Assembly: GCA_025642075.2 (NCBI GenBank)
Contig: JAODUO010000053.1
Location: 288,501-352,500 of the forward strand
Source: Ridgeia piscesae
Taxonomy: Eukaryota > Annelida > Polychaeta > Sabellida > Siboglinidae
Reading direction: 5' to 3'
Length of the DNA: 64,000 bases
The translations under genes and the position numbers were made by a program. The notes beneath the pieces are model-generated. The model saw only the letters and a program-made list of their open reading frames with translations. It was not told the DNA's origin and made no database searches. This document shows, piece after piece, positions 54,163-64,000 of this stretch; positions within the stretch are counted from its first letter, which is position 1, and each line of letters opens with the position of its first letter.

Positions 54163-57100
54163 ATATAACCAATAATAATGCAAAAATGAAATTTACGTGA
54201 ATTTGTATAACAAACAGTCAAAGCTGCCTATTTCGATTGTTTTGCTAATATGTCATCATATGCAATCAAAAAAGGTGGATTATTTTGAATTTCGAATCAT
54301 CGCTTAGCAAATCCATAACGTAGTATATTTTTGACATAATGTATTAGTCTTTCTTTCTTTTTCGTGCGAAGAAAACAAAATTAAACAATACTGACACACA
54401 TCCAATTGTTGGGTAAATGTCAAGTAAAGGGACATCATTCTCCAAGTGCACACAGTTACTTAATGCTGTTAGGTGCAGGCAGTAATAACAACATAATTCG
54501 TGTGCTATGTCCCCTTTCAAACACATAATGAATATTTAGTTGCAGTTACGAACAATTGCTAGGACGTTACACAGTAGAGTTGGGACAGCATTAAGTGTGC
54601 ACTTCTTTTCTTGTAGCAAAGTGTCACATTACCGTCGAGAAGAAGGTATAACTGTACCCCGTTGTTGAACGTTGACACTCAAATAACACTCAAAACATTA
54701 CATTGCAACTGGTACCTAATACATAAGCGTAGAATATGGTTGTGTTTTCACCAATACGAGCAATATAAATAGGTTTGTGTCAGTGCGTCGTAACACAAGT
54801 CACAGTGTAAGCCTGGTTCAACGCGTCGCCTGAATGTACGGCAGATATATCAAATAAACATGGTATCACATTTTACAACTACTCGTAAATAAATGTAAAA
54901 TAACACTACATTGGCTAATACGCGTTGTTTCAACGCAGTATTTAAACACCAAAAGTGAACCCGACCTTTCCAGATACGGTATAATGTTTAATGTGCTGTT
55001 AACACTACGACAGTTTATCAACCTATTTACGAAATGTATTTTATGTATGTACATACGAGTCCCCGCTGTTTACAATATGATTTATTTATAGATACAGCCA
55101 TGCGAAATATAGACCTACATATTGGCCAACACAATTAATATATACTTAAACTATAACAACATTGGCGTAAACGATGCATATACTAATCAGCATTAGTATG
55201 ATTATTATATTAGGCTTACACCCATGAAGGTTTTTATAGTATTTGTCTGGCGATATCGCATTGTATTATTTGCCCACACAAACGTTACAAATTTGCAGGA
55301 TAGTGAAGTGTCACTTCTTAGCAATGAACAGTTGAAGATTTGACTGCGTTAAGTATTTCACATCCATTACAATATTAGTGCACACACGTTGTGTCATGCT
55401 GCCATGTTCGGTAAAAACCAGCTTTAGTGGCGCATTTCACAGCTGACTGACTTGGAAAAGGTTCGGATTGGATGTAGCCTGATGAAATAATCCTTAGTGT
55501 AAAACCTTTGATCCGGTGGTGCCCTTAACAGTGTTGTCAAAATACCTTAAAGACTACAGTAAATCAGCACTGCTAATACAAATCGCATTATATCCGAGCT
55601 ACACTCAAGTTATGCACGCATTGTTGATGGCAGTACTTGATCAACAAAGACGTGTTTCAAGCGAGTCGATATCGATGAATACACGCGGCTTATTAGCTGC
55701 GTCCCTGGAGTCGCTGTGGGAGCGAATTAACGAGGCCAATGCGATGATATTACCAAAGGGCGAAATCCCTGCATGCACCTGATACACACAAGCTCAACAC
55801 AACACGTTCGTTATCCCACGATACGCCTACCTGTACAGTTATGAATCCAGATTGAAATATCCGTCGTGGTTCAGGAATCAGCCTTCTACGTCGACGCTAG
55901 CTCTCTGACGGTGACAGACTCGTATGTTGACCGTAGTGCATTCTTCAAAGCCTATGCTCCAATCGATTTACAGGCACGCCTGCTTCTTCACGCGCTACTA
56001 GATCCGAATTGAGCAGGACGCCTTGTTAGCGGTTAATGTGACCACGTGGGTCTTCGCGGGAGTCAGCCACGCGTGTCGACGGTGCGTGTGCTCACGTTGC
56101 TTCGGTCATGCGCCGCCGAACCGTTTATTTTCCATAGCTGGCCACGCATAAACTGCCACACACATGTGTAATTATCTCAGCACTGGATCGGTGCGTGACA
56201 TACACAGCAGTAATTATAACAACCGTAAAAGCCACGTGTGGTTAATGACAGTTTATTTTCCCACAGACTCATATGATAACATCATAACACCTCAGGGAAA
56301 ATGCGTGATTTATAGAGGTTTGTTTTTATCATACCGTATCCACGATTTTGCCGATGTTTGCTCTGTTCCAGTGTGCATAAGTAAGGGAAATATTAACTAG
56401 CAAAACATTAACTGCGACATCCATACTGATTCTCAGACCCTCATATGTTGACGCACACAACATTTAACTGATCAATATGTTCAATGCTCTACTCGCTTGT
56501 ATTGTGTAGGCAGCTAACACCACTTCAAAAGCGTTCGATTTATCCTGCACTAATCCATAAATCGTTGTTTGTATCACGTCGTACGTTAGCTGACCTGTTC
56601 CGTTTGTGCTATATCATCTACTTATCTCTGAAGCCATGCATCAATGACTGTACACAAGTTATATTCAGTTATATAAATGTTATCATTATACACCGAAAGA
56701 TACTTATTCAAGAAGCCAGAGAAACCGGCACAGCAGGTTTTGAAAGAAAGTAAAGTATATCACCATGTCTAACTGCGCATAGAAAGCGTAGTTAAAAGAT
56801 TTGATCAAATAAAAACGCAAAAAAATGCGAAAAATTTCAATTGACCACTTTGTAAACGCTGCTGACTAATTCTGATCCGCAGATCCTGGGAACCGAGTGT
56901 CAGGTGCAGCGCACTGGTCAACGGCATAACTGTACCTTGTGACGTAAACAGTATGGCCGTTATTGATAACCTTGGTCCAACGACCTAGGTAATTAATTAC
57001 AGGTGAGTTGGTACAATATACTAATTGCTGTAGCTGTGATACGTTGACCTGCTGCTTGATCCAAGGGAAAGTTTCACCCGATAAAAGCTGTGTTTACTGA

Positions 57101-57620
57101 CACCACAAGTGGTGACTGTTACGCCAATTTTAGTTCATTTTATTGAGCCGCTATCGTGACTTCATCGCATTCCGTTGACACTGTGGGGACCGCGGTAAGA
57201 TAACACGACGCTTGAAGTGAGATGTCGAACCGGACTTATCTGATAGCTACAAAGAACCGACGACGAACGCCTACGTTTACAAATGACGTGACGTATTAAA
57301 GATATAATTATCTGATGGTGTGAGTGTGACACGTATGGCCCGCGACCAGCTTAGAACAGTGACCAGTTTGAGGGTTTGATTGACGGCACTGACCCAAGTG
57401 CGCTACTTATCTTGCCTGTTATTTCTTTTATGTTTCGTGTCACATCAATATGGGACAGGACACCTTTTTGGAGAGCGCACCACTTCAGTGACATGAAACA
57501 CTGACAACAAATATTAACTACAATATACACACGTTGATCAAATTACGTTATTTACCAAATGTGTAGATCAGTGTTATATACGGTGTAATGACACCCTTTC
57601 GCCGAAGTGTTAATTTGAGG
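54163..57620. other. No recognised feature
   Basis: AT-rich intron or intergenic DNA. Short open frames (for example 55516-55782) lack splice context, conserved motifs or composition suggesting coding. Confidence 0.5.
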
Positions 57621-57623
57621 CAT

Positions 57624-58160
57624 CATGTATTCGTTCGTTCGTTCGTTCGTTCGTTCGTTCGTTCGTTCGTTCGTTCGTTCGTTCGTTCGTTCGTTCGTTC
57701 GTTCGTTCGTTCGTTCGTTCGTTCGTTCGTTCGTTCGTTCGTTCGTTCGTTCGTTCGTTCGTTCGTTCGTTCGTTCGTTCGTTCGTTCGTTCGTTCGTTC
57801 GTTCGTTCGTTCGTTCGTTCGTTCGTTCGTTCGTTCGTTCGTTCGTTCGTTCGTTCGTTCGTTCGTTCGTCGTCCGTCCGTCCGTCCGTCCGTCCGTCCG
57901 TCCGTCCGTCCGTCCGTCCGTCCGTCCGTCCGTGTCCGTCGTCCGTCCGTCCGTCCGTCCGTCCGTCCGTCCGTCCGTCCGTCCGTCCGTCCGTCCGTTC
58001 CGTCCGTCCGTCCGTCCGTCCGTCCGTCCGTCCGTCCGTCCGTCCGTCCGTCCGTCCGTCCGTCCGTCCGTCCGTCCGTCCGTCCGTCCGTCCGTCCGTC
58101 CGTCCGTCCGTCCGTCCGTCCGTCCGTCCGTTCGTTCGTTCGTTCGTTTGTTTGTTTGTT
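57624..58160. repeat. Compound tetranucleotide array (TTCG)n-(TCCG)n-(TTCG)n-(TTTG)n
   Basis: About 61 TTCG units (57628-57868), then about 65 TCCG units with three phase slips (near 57870, 57932 and 57998), then four TTCG and a few TTTG. Long RSFV/RPSV and ERTN/GRTD frames across it come from the period only. Confidence 0.97.
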
Positions 58161-59349
58161 CTGTTCAATTGTTCATTTACATGTTGCCACGTCTTGTCTG
58201 CAATAATCCCTTTGCGTAATAATGTTTATGCGGCCGCTTTCCCACAGAATCTATATCAACAAGGGACATGCGAAGCATCTCCGCAAGCAATTAGCCGTGT
58301 GTACGTTTCTTCTTTGTGTTCTTCACATCGAATGGGGATGACACAACATGTTCTATGCAATGTTTAGGAAAGTGATTACAAATCTTTGACGAAGAGGAAC
58401 GTTTCTCTAATGTTTGTCGACTATCGTATTTCTGTTATAGTGAGAAATGCATACAACCGGATTATACCAGGATGTTGACATATTTGAAGAAATGCCACCA
58501 TTTACCTACCTGAGATAGTTAGTACACGAAAACTGTGTACATTACATGAGCCGAATGTGAAGAAACGCGAAGAATTAAGAAATATCAAACTGGGCAACAA
58601 TCAGAATGCAAAATATAATTGAAAAGACAATTTACTTTTTTCAATGCAGGATTAACACGTGGCGTGGAAATAGGCCAGAGGTATTTGACGAGATAAATAG
58701 AACTATTCACACTTAGTACTGACCCGTAAACGTGAATGTAATGCTGCTGCGCTGGGACCTATCATAGACAACCAGGTGATCAGCTAGAGACACAACCAAG
58801 CTGACAATGGTTCAGCAATATATGCATTCCTGGCATGCATGAGATGGCATTAACTGCGAGACCATGTGGGCTGATGCAGTCCGCACGAAAACAAACAAAC
58901 AAACAAACGATACTGATGTGACATACACCGAATATCCATCCACACGACGGTTTAGACAAAGAGTAAATAACACGTGTATAAGACGAAGACCCGTAGTAGC
59001 AGCCATGTTGTCACGCCAGGTGTTCCCTTATAGTGTATTTGTCAACAATATCTGGCCAGGTGTTTCGTTTTAGTATACTCATTAATGACACACAATGGAG
59101 CACGCTTTCCACAACTGGGACGATGATCCGCCCCGAAAGATGTTATTTGCAAGTTGGCGTGTGTGCACGGCGATTATGCTACGCGTGAGCGCGTGTCTGA
59201 AGTTCTTTACTAGTACATGTTCTGTGTTTCACATATAACGAACGGGTGTGACCAATTATGCTATTGCAAAGAAGCATCATGTCAACATGTTGTCCTCGGA
59301 GGTTCATTGGGAGTCACCGAAAGATGAAACCGACATAAACACGATCTCT

Positions 59350-59487
59350 GAGGCGAGGGGGAAACCCAGTCCATAATGACTACACCCGGGTTGTTACACC
59401 AAGCGTACCGTGCCTGGGCCGGGTCTTGCACTCAGAACTCTGGCATGCGAAGAGGATGCGCTAATCGCTTCACTACCACCCAACGTC
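59350..59487 (-). mobile_element. tRNA-derived SINE-like element
   Basis: On the minus strand GGTGGTAGTGAAGCGATTAG resembles a tRNA 5' part with an A box, and GAGTGCAAGACCCGG, about 35 nt on, resembles a B box; a non-tRNA body follows. It cannot fold as an intact tRNA. The call is motif-based. Confidence 0.5.
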
Positions 59488-59984
59488 AAGAAAAAAATGA
59501 TATCAGGTATGTGGTTATCTGCGGAATCTACTAACATTTGTTGAGGAATTGGCGTTTCTCTGTAATTACAGTCTCAATGCGGGTAAGTTCGTGTCGTCCG
59601 GTCTCGCTCCATTGTAGCCGTTCTGCAGTGTTGGGATGCCTGGATGCAAGCGGCTTTGGTATGTCTTCTAAAGATATCTTTGAAGAGTTTTGGCTGTTCT
59701 CCATACAATGGCAATTCTCTCTGGAGAGACCATAGAACACCGTGTTTTGCAGTCTGCCATTACTGGCAGTCACAGTGGTGGTCACATGACCAGATCACAG
59801 AACCTATGTAGTTATCATTCAAATAGTGAAACAAGTAAAAGAACAAGATTGTCCAAAAGGCGACTATTTATAATGACACAAGTCTAAAAAATGGAAGAAA
59901 ATTTAAACGAACCAATTTTTGTATTGTTCATTTATGTATGCTGATGCAAACTGGATTAATCTGAAGTCAACTTATGTGAAACAA

Positions 59985-60480
59985 AACTAAAAGAAGTAAA
60001 CCGACGTAAGCTATAGACACCAGGAGCAAATAGAACCGCACAATATTACAGGGAAATAAACGGAGATAAATCTATATAAAATAATAAACTTAAACATAAA
60101 TAAAAGGAAAATCGTAAGTAAACATAGTAATTTGAAAACGGGGCCATCACTTATTTATATTGAAATGAACGGAAAAAGCAAAGCAAAGTGAAATAACATG
60201 AATGTAAAATTAAGCATACTGAAGCAAACCTTTGGAAGCTTTAAACTCAAGTGACCTTAAATACTATATACATTAACTGAAATATAATTAAATAGTATCA
60301 AATAGAATTCAGATCATAGTTATAAACGGATATACACTTAAATATTCAGGAGACAACCAAAGATCAACGTAAACTACTGAAGTACGCGGAAGCAAAGCGA
60401 AGTAAAATGAAGTGAACTGAAGTGTACTGAAGTGAACTGAAGTAACCCTAAGTGAACTTAAAAAGTTAACTTATGTAAGC
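59985..60480. repeat. Degenerate about 10-bp periodic A-rich region
   Basis: Recurring GAAGTGAACT-like words, clearest at 60400-60450 (AAGTGAACTGAAGTGTACTG), fading on both sides. It appears to be a decayed short tandem repeat. Confidence 0.5.
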
Positions 60481-60699
60481 TGAACTAGAGTGTGAAAACC
60501 CCTATGTATTCAGATATTAAAATATATGTTGTCAGTCTAGACGAAACTTATTTATGGCTATGTGCAACATTTATGTTTTTAGAATAATCACATCGGCAAC
60601 CTTTGATATGGCCCAGTGTTATACTCAATATGCGTTTTACATTTTTAGTGCGACAACAACGGTTACGATTTCACTAAGATTCTCTGAGGTTATCAGTAA

Positions 60700-60998
60700 A
60701 TAACACTAGTCTCAGGTATGGTTTTCCTCCAAACAACCCCGAAATTTGGGCTAACGCAGGAGTTGTTCGTCTCTAGAATTAGTGAGCCCTAGTGGGTTAA
60801 ACGTTTACCCTCTTGTGTGGGATCTTTTACTTCCCCTGGCACAGACACCAGATAGAAGGGACCACCGGCTTTGTGCCCCCGTTTCCGAAAGACACAGGCA
60901 AATATGGGGTGAAGGAAATTGCCTAGGTTTCGAAACGGTAGGTGGGAATGAACCTCGGTTGATAGTCCGGCGCTCTACCGCGCGACCACCGCTCCCCA
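60700..60998 (-). mobile_element. tRNA-derived SINE
   Basis: The minus strand begins GGAGCGGTGGTCGCGCGGTA GAGCGCCGG (tRNA-like, A box) with GAGGTTCATTCCCACC as B box at about the right spacing. A roughly 220-nt non-tRNA body with TAAAAGATCCCACACAAGAG, CCCACTAGGGCTCAC and GGAGGAAAACCATACCTGAG follows. I regard this as a tRNA-head SINE. Assignment of the central part to a CORE-type superfamily is inference. Confidence 0.65.
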
Positions 60999-61352
60999 CA
61001 TAGTCAGTATCATACAGCATCCAATAGGTTTACTCCTTTTCTCGGTTCCAAAATACGATTCACGCTTCATCTTCCTGACATTGTTCCAGATAATATTCCA
61101 CATGACATTCATTATAGAGTAATTTTTGTCAACTCTGGCAAACCATCTTAAAAAAGTGTCGCTGCAACGAAATGTTGGTCGCACGTCAGTATTGTTTGCG
61201 ACGGTTACGTCACGGTTGATTAAACCATAATATTATTCATTAGAGATATTGCATTCTCTAGACCAATACACATTACATGCTAACAACTAGAACTAGAAAC
61301 GATAGTGACACACGATGTCACAACTAGGGCAGGCGAGTCGTGTTGAACTTAC

Positions 61353-61518
61353 CGTTGTCAGCCAGACATAATATTCCTGCGTTGCGTCGGTGCACTGTTA
61401 CGCCCTGAGCACTGCGTTGCTTTCTGTTGTCGTCCCAGAGGTAACGGTTGTCGGGACCGCCTGCACGGCCCGACCAGGTAACAGCGCAGAGACCTATTCC
61501 AACTGGGTCGACGTCCGC
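61353..61518 (-). CDS. Candidate exon (55 codons) possibly 5' of the Cys/His-rich gene
   Basis: The minus-strand frame is open from a TAA at 61519-61521 to a strong donor AACG|gtaagt at 61353. It encodes VDPVGIGLCAVTWSGRAGG, then PDNRYLWDDNRKQRSAQGVT and VHRRNAGILCLADN. It ends in phase 1, which matches the phase needed to join GHEDDHAPPG at 47699 (giving ...LADN-DGHEDDH). There is no known domain and the acceptor is unclear. It lies in a CpG-rich stretch (61350-61780) that could instead be a promoter. Confidence 0.3.
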
Positions 61519-61559
61519 TTATGCAGTAATACGATTAGTTCGCACACACAATCTTCGTT

Positions 61560-61790
61560 ATAAGTGAACGAGGCGCGACCCCGTACGGTGAGCGCTACTT
61601 CGCAGCGGCGCTCAGTCTCGATACACAGGTAGAATGAGTAGCCGGCAGAGGTCGCGTGCAGTCAGCGGGCTGTCGCTCCACCGGAAGTCTTTGTCTCGTC
61701 TGCTGGAGGCGGCGGGGCGTGTCCAAAGAGGCGGGCCCGCTCCCTGAAGACGCTATACGCGGGTCACGCCCGGGAGTTACGAAAGGTAAT
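61560..61790. promoter_or_regulatory. CpG-rich segment
   Basis: Locally high GC and CpG (GCGCTACTTCGCAGCGGCGC and similar) against an AT-rich background, next to the candidate exon. Possible promoter; no specific element is certain. Confidence 0.3.
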
Positions 61791-63497
61791 AATGCTGCCG
61801 GTGGCAAAGATGCGTAGATTGCTACTAATATGTGAGATAAGTGTGGATTCCACGCATAGTTATTTACGATTATCAACAAAAACTCCACAGGAATAGTTCC
61901 CTATAATACTGCTGAAAGAGGCGTTTCTGGGTACAGAAAGGTAATTCTGATAACGTATAAGTACTATCCGTTTTTGTTTTGCAAGGTATCTATAATCTTG
62001 ATAAGCATATCCGCAGATCTATACACTTGTGTGAAAAGGATGTATAATAGTAACAGTATCTTACTCGTCTTTCGTTGTTCGTCTGACAAAGTCAAAGGCG
62101 GCTACAAATGGTGACGAGCTTGTTGTTCGTTTCGTGTAATGAAATTTGATCTTGTATCGGTATATCCTGTCCTTATGTATTGTGTCTTTTCTGAAACGAT
62201 ACGTCCACTGAAATGAAATTTATCGTATCTATATTTCTCATAATCATACATCATTCATGCGTTGTTCTGTTATCTTAATAAGCTACTACGCCCAAATGGC
62301 ACAATAGAGTTTGGTTGACGACGATAGTGCTCTGACACGGGTATGATCTTACTAGCTAGTTGCTACGTCAGTGGGTGGTATGGGAAACGTAATCTGTGTT
62401 TTAACATTCGTTAAGTTACATTTATTTCTACCACGTATTGGCCCCATTCAACAGGCTGAACATTTTGCCAGGGGGTTGCGCAGAAAAAGAAAGATGTGAA
62501 ATAATGGTGAAAAAGTATAGATGAATAGGGTGACAAGTTGTATGTAAAATTCTTTGGTGTATTTCACAAATGCAGATCGTGGGATAAACCGAACGGGCTG
62601 GCACCAGAAGGTGCGCTTTGGGGAATGACAGAAATGTGTGCCCGGGGCAGCGTGATCCGAGGTCGTAGCCTGTCTTACTCGAATGATACGCTTCATGGCG
62701 TATCCATCTTGTGATACATCTGATCAAATGTGTATCGTAAGACATGTCTTGCGCCCTCTTCTCATTATTCTGCGTCTTCATGTTCCTCTTATTTCCGGGT
62801 TCTTCTCGGTTTACTGGTTCTTCGCGGTGTCGTTCTTATTGTCTTATTGTCTTCTTGTTTCATTGTTCTTATTCTTGTTTTATTTGACTTTTATGTTAGC
62901 GGCATGCAGTGTGCCTTAATGAGAGACTCCGTTGTCGTATACATTTCTTTTCATTTATTTGGTGTTATGTGTGTTACATGTGTGTGTTATGTTCGAATAA
63001 ACTATTCTGATTCTTCCGCAATATAAATGCACAATCATGCACCAGGTGCATTGGCGCACTGAGACCCAAAAGTTGAACGTACAGCAATCCATGTTGACAA
63101 CTGATTTCATTTTCGATGATTTACTTTGAAAACTGTTGTCTGATGTACACTGTTTTGAAATACCCATGGCCTATGTCCAAAGTGTTTTGAGAGTAATTAA
63201 GTTGATTGCGTCTGTGTTGCGGGATGTGTTCAATATACCCTGTACGAGTCCGCGAGCTTAACGTGGCAAACATTCACAGTTCATACATGACTGACGAAAC
63301 TCAACCACAACCGGTTTGATGGAGACATCTCCGCGGGTGTCAGCGCCTTCGTCGTGTCACAATGCCGCGGCTTGTTAACGTAACGACCGCCGCAGAAGCT
63401 CGTGTTGGGCCAGTCAGCTCCGGAACAATCATTTACTGTCGGTAGGTGTGATCACGGGCCGACGTCGAAATAACCACCCTTGGTACTCAACACTTAC

Positions 63498-63734
63498 CAG
63501 TGGCAGGCGCCTGTTGGCAACTCGGCCGGTACAAGGATTCCGTGCAGCTGCCCTCGTCCGCGACAGTGCGTCACCACCGACACGGTCGCTTGCCGGGGAG
63601 TCGGCAATGTAACTGTCAACGAAGCTGTCAAAGTTAGAAGTTATGCGGAAATGGCCACGGGAAATAGCGATATCGTATTTCGCGCGCAACATTGGCAAAT
63701 CGGTTGTATTGTTAAGGTGTGAGAGAGTTAACAT
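63498..63734 (-). CDS. Candidate exon, unknown gene
   Basis: The minus-strand frame from ATG (63734) to the donor CCACTG|gtaagt (63498) encodes MLTLSHLNNTTDLPMLRAKY, then DIAISRGHFRITSNFDSFVD and a basic tail ending NRRLPL. It is GC- and CpG-rich like the exon at 46985-47699. It ends in phase 0, which does not match the best reading of 61353-61518, so I cannot join them. Could be chance. Confidence 0.2.
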
Positions 63735-64000
63735 ATCAAAGTACAGAGCCAATATGAAACAGTTATCATTATAACGTTATCGGACATCTACAAATGCGTA
63801 CGTTGGTGAAAGGGTAACAAAATGGGCTATTTGCTGGTTTAAAGGGTTGTATTGGAGGGGTAATACGATTAACAAGCTAGCTGTCCTTGTTTGCTTGATT
63901 CGTTTCCGTTTTGGCCGCCGTGTTTGCAAAAGAATTTTCGTAAACTGGTAATATGTATGGGTAATATGGCATATAAATGACATACGATGATTTCGTTGCA

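Noticed and set aside
55516..55782. 88-codon plus-strand frame
   Set aside because: No domain, splice signals or repeat relation; length compatible with chance.
57588..58367. RSFV/RPSV (or ERTN/GRTD) 259-codon frame
   Set aside because: Tetranucleotide array; the period forces a repeated peptide in all frames.
60930..60998. Functional tRNA gene
   Set aside because: Has A- and B-box-like motifs but cannot form a full cloverleaf; a SINE-like body follows.
61595..61888. 97-codon Pro/Arg/Leu-rich minus-strand frame
   Set aside because: High-GC segment where stops are rare; no conserved motif.

Overview
This window is nuclear DNA from an animal, most likely a marine invertebrate. A gastropod mollusc or other lophotrochozoan is my best guess, at low confidence; amphioxus is the main alternative. 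The evidence is multi-exon genes with GT-AG introns, metazoan-type proteins, tRNA-derived SINE-like repeats, remnants of LINE elements and very many micro- and minisatellites. There are no bacterial operons, CRISPR arrays or phage genes.

Layout. (1) Positions 90-30912, minus strand: RELCH (KIAA1468; RAB11-binding, LisH and HEAT repeats). I could thread 22 coding exons in one continuous reading frame (3005 nt, 1001 codons plus 2 nt). The 3' end of the gene lies beyond position 1. (2) 30913-31851: a 0.94-kb divergent promoter with E-boxes beside both start codons and a palindromic E2F site 9 bases before the CDT1 ATG. (3) 31852-39037, plus strand: CDT1, the replication licensing factor. It has 11 coding exons and 819 codons, an N-terminal PIP degron, a Cy-like motif, and the geminin/MCM-binding winged-helix regions. 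Its ninth intron looks U12-type. (4) 40663-42302, minus strand: a complete three-exon UPF0598 / C8orf82 homologue, tail-to-tail with CDT1. (5) 46985-47699, minus strand: the last exon of an unrecognised Cys/His-rich, probably zinc-binding protein. Its 5' part has a reading-frame problem, and possible upstream exons lie at 61353-61518 and 63498-63734. (6) 47700-64000 is mostly intron or intergenic DNA, rich in simple repeats, with two SINE-like elements.

The most unusual feature is how tandem repeats sit relative to RELCH splice sites. Three long minisatellites abut or lie within 15 nt of RELCH 3' splice sites, and a fourth lies about 110 nt away. The largest (about 4.4 kb, 56/60-bp unit, roughly 75-80 copies) is made of copies of the splice acceptor itself plus the first 24 nt of the exon, so the intron carries dozens of decoy acceptors. 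Other notable items are a 1-kb non-autonomous piggyBac-like element with TTAA flanks, several fold-back sequences, CR1/jockey-like and RTE-like LINE tails, and a competing out-of-frame acceptor in CDT1.

The genes share no obvious pathway: RELCH acts in endosome-to-Golgi cholesterol handling, CDT1 in S-phase licensing, and the role of C8orf82 is unknown. The divergent RELCH/CDT1 promoter may nevertheless couple their transcription.
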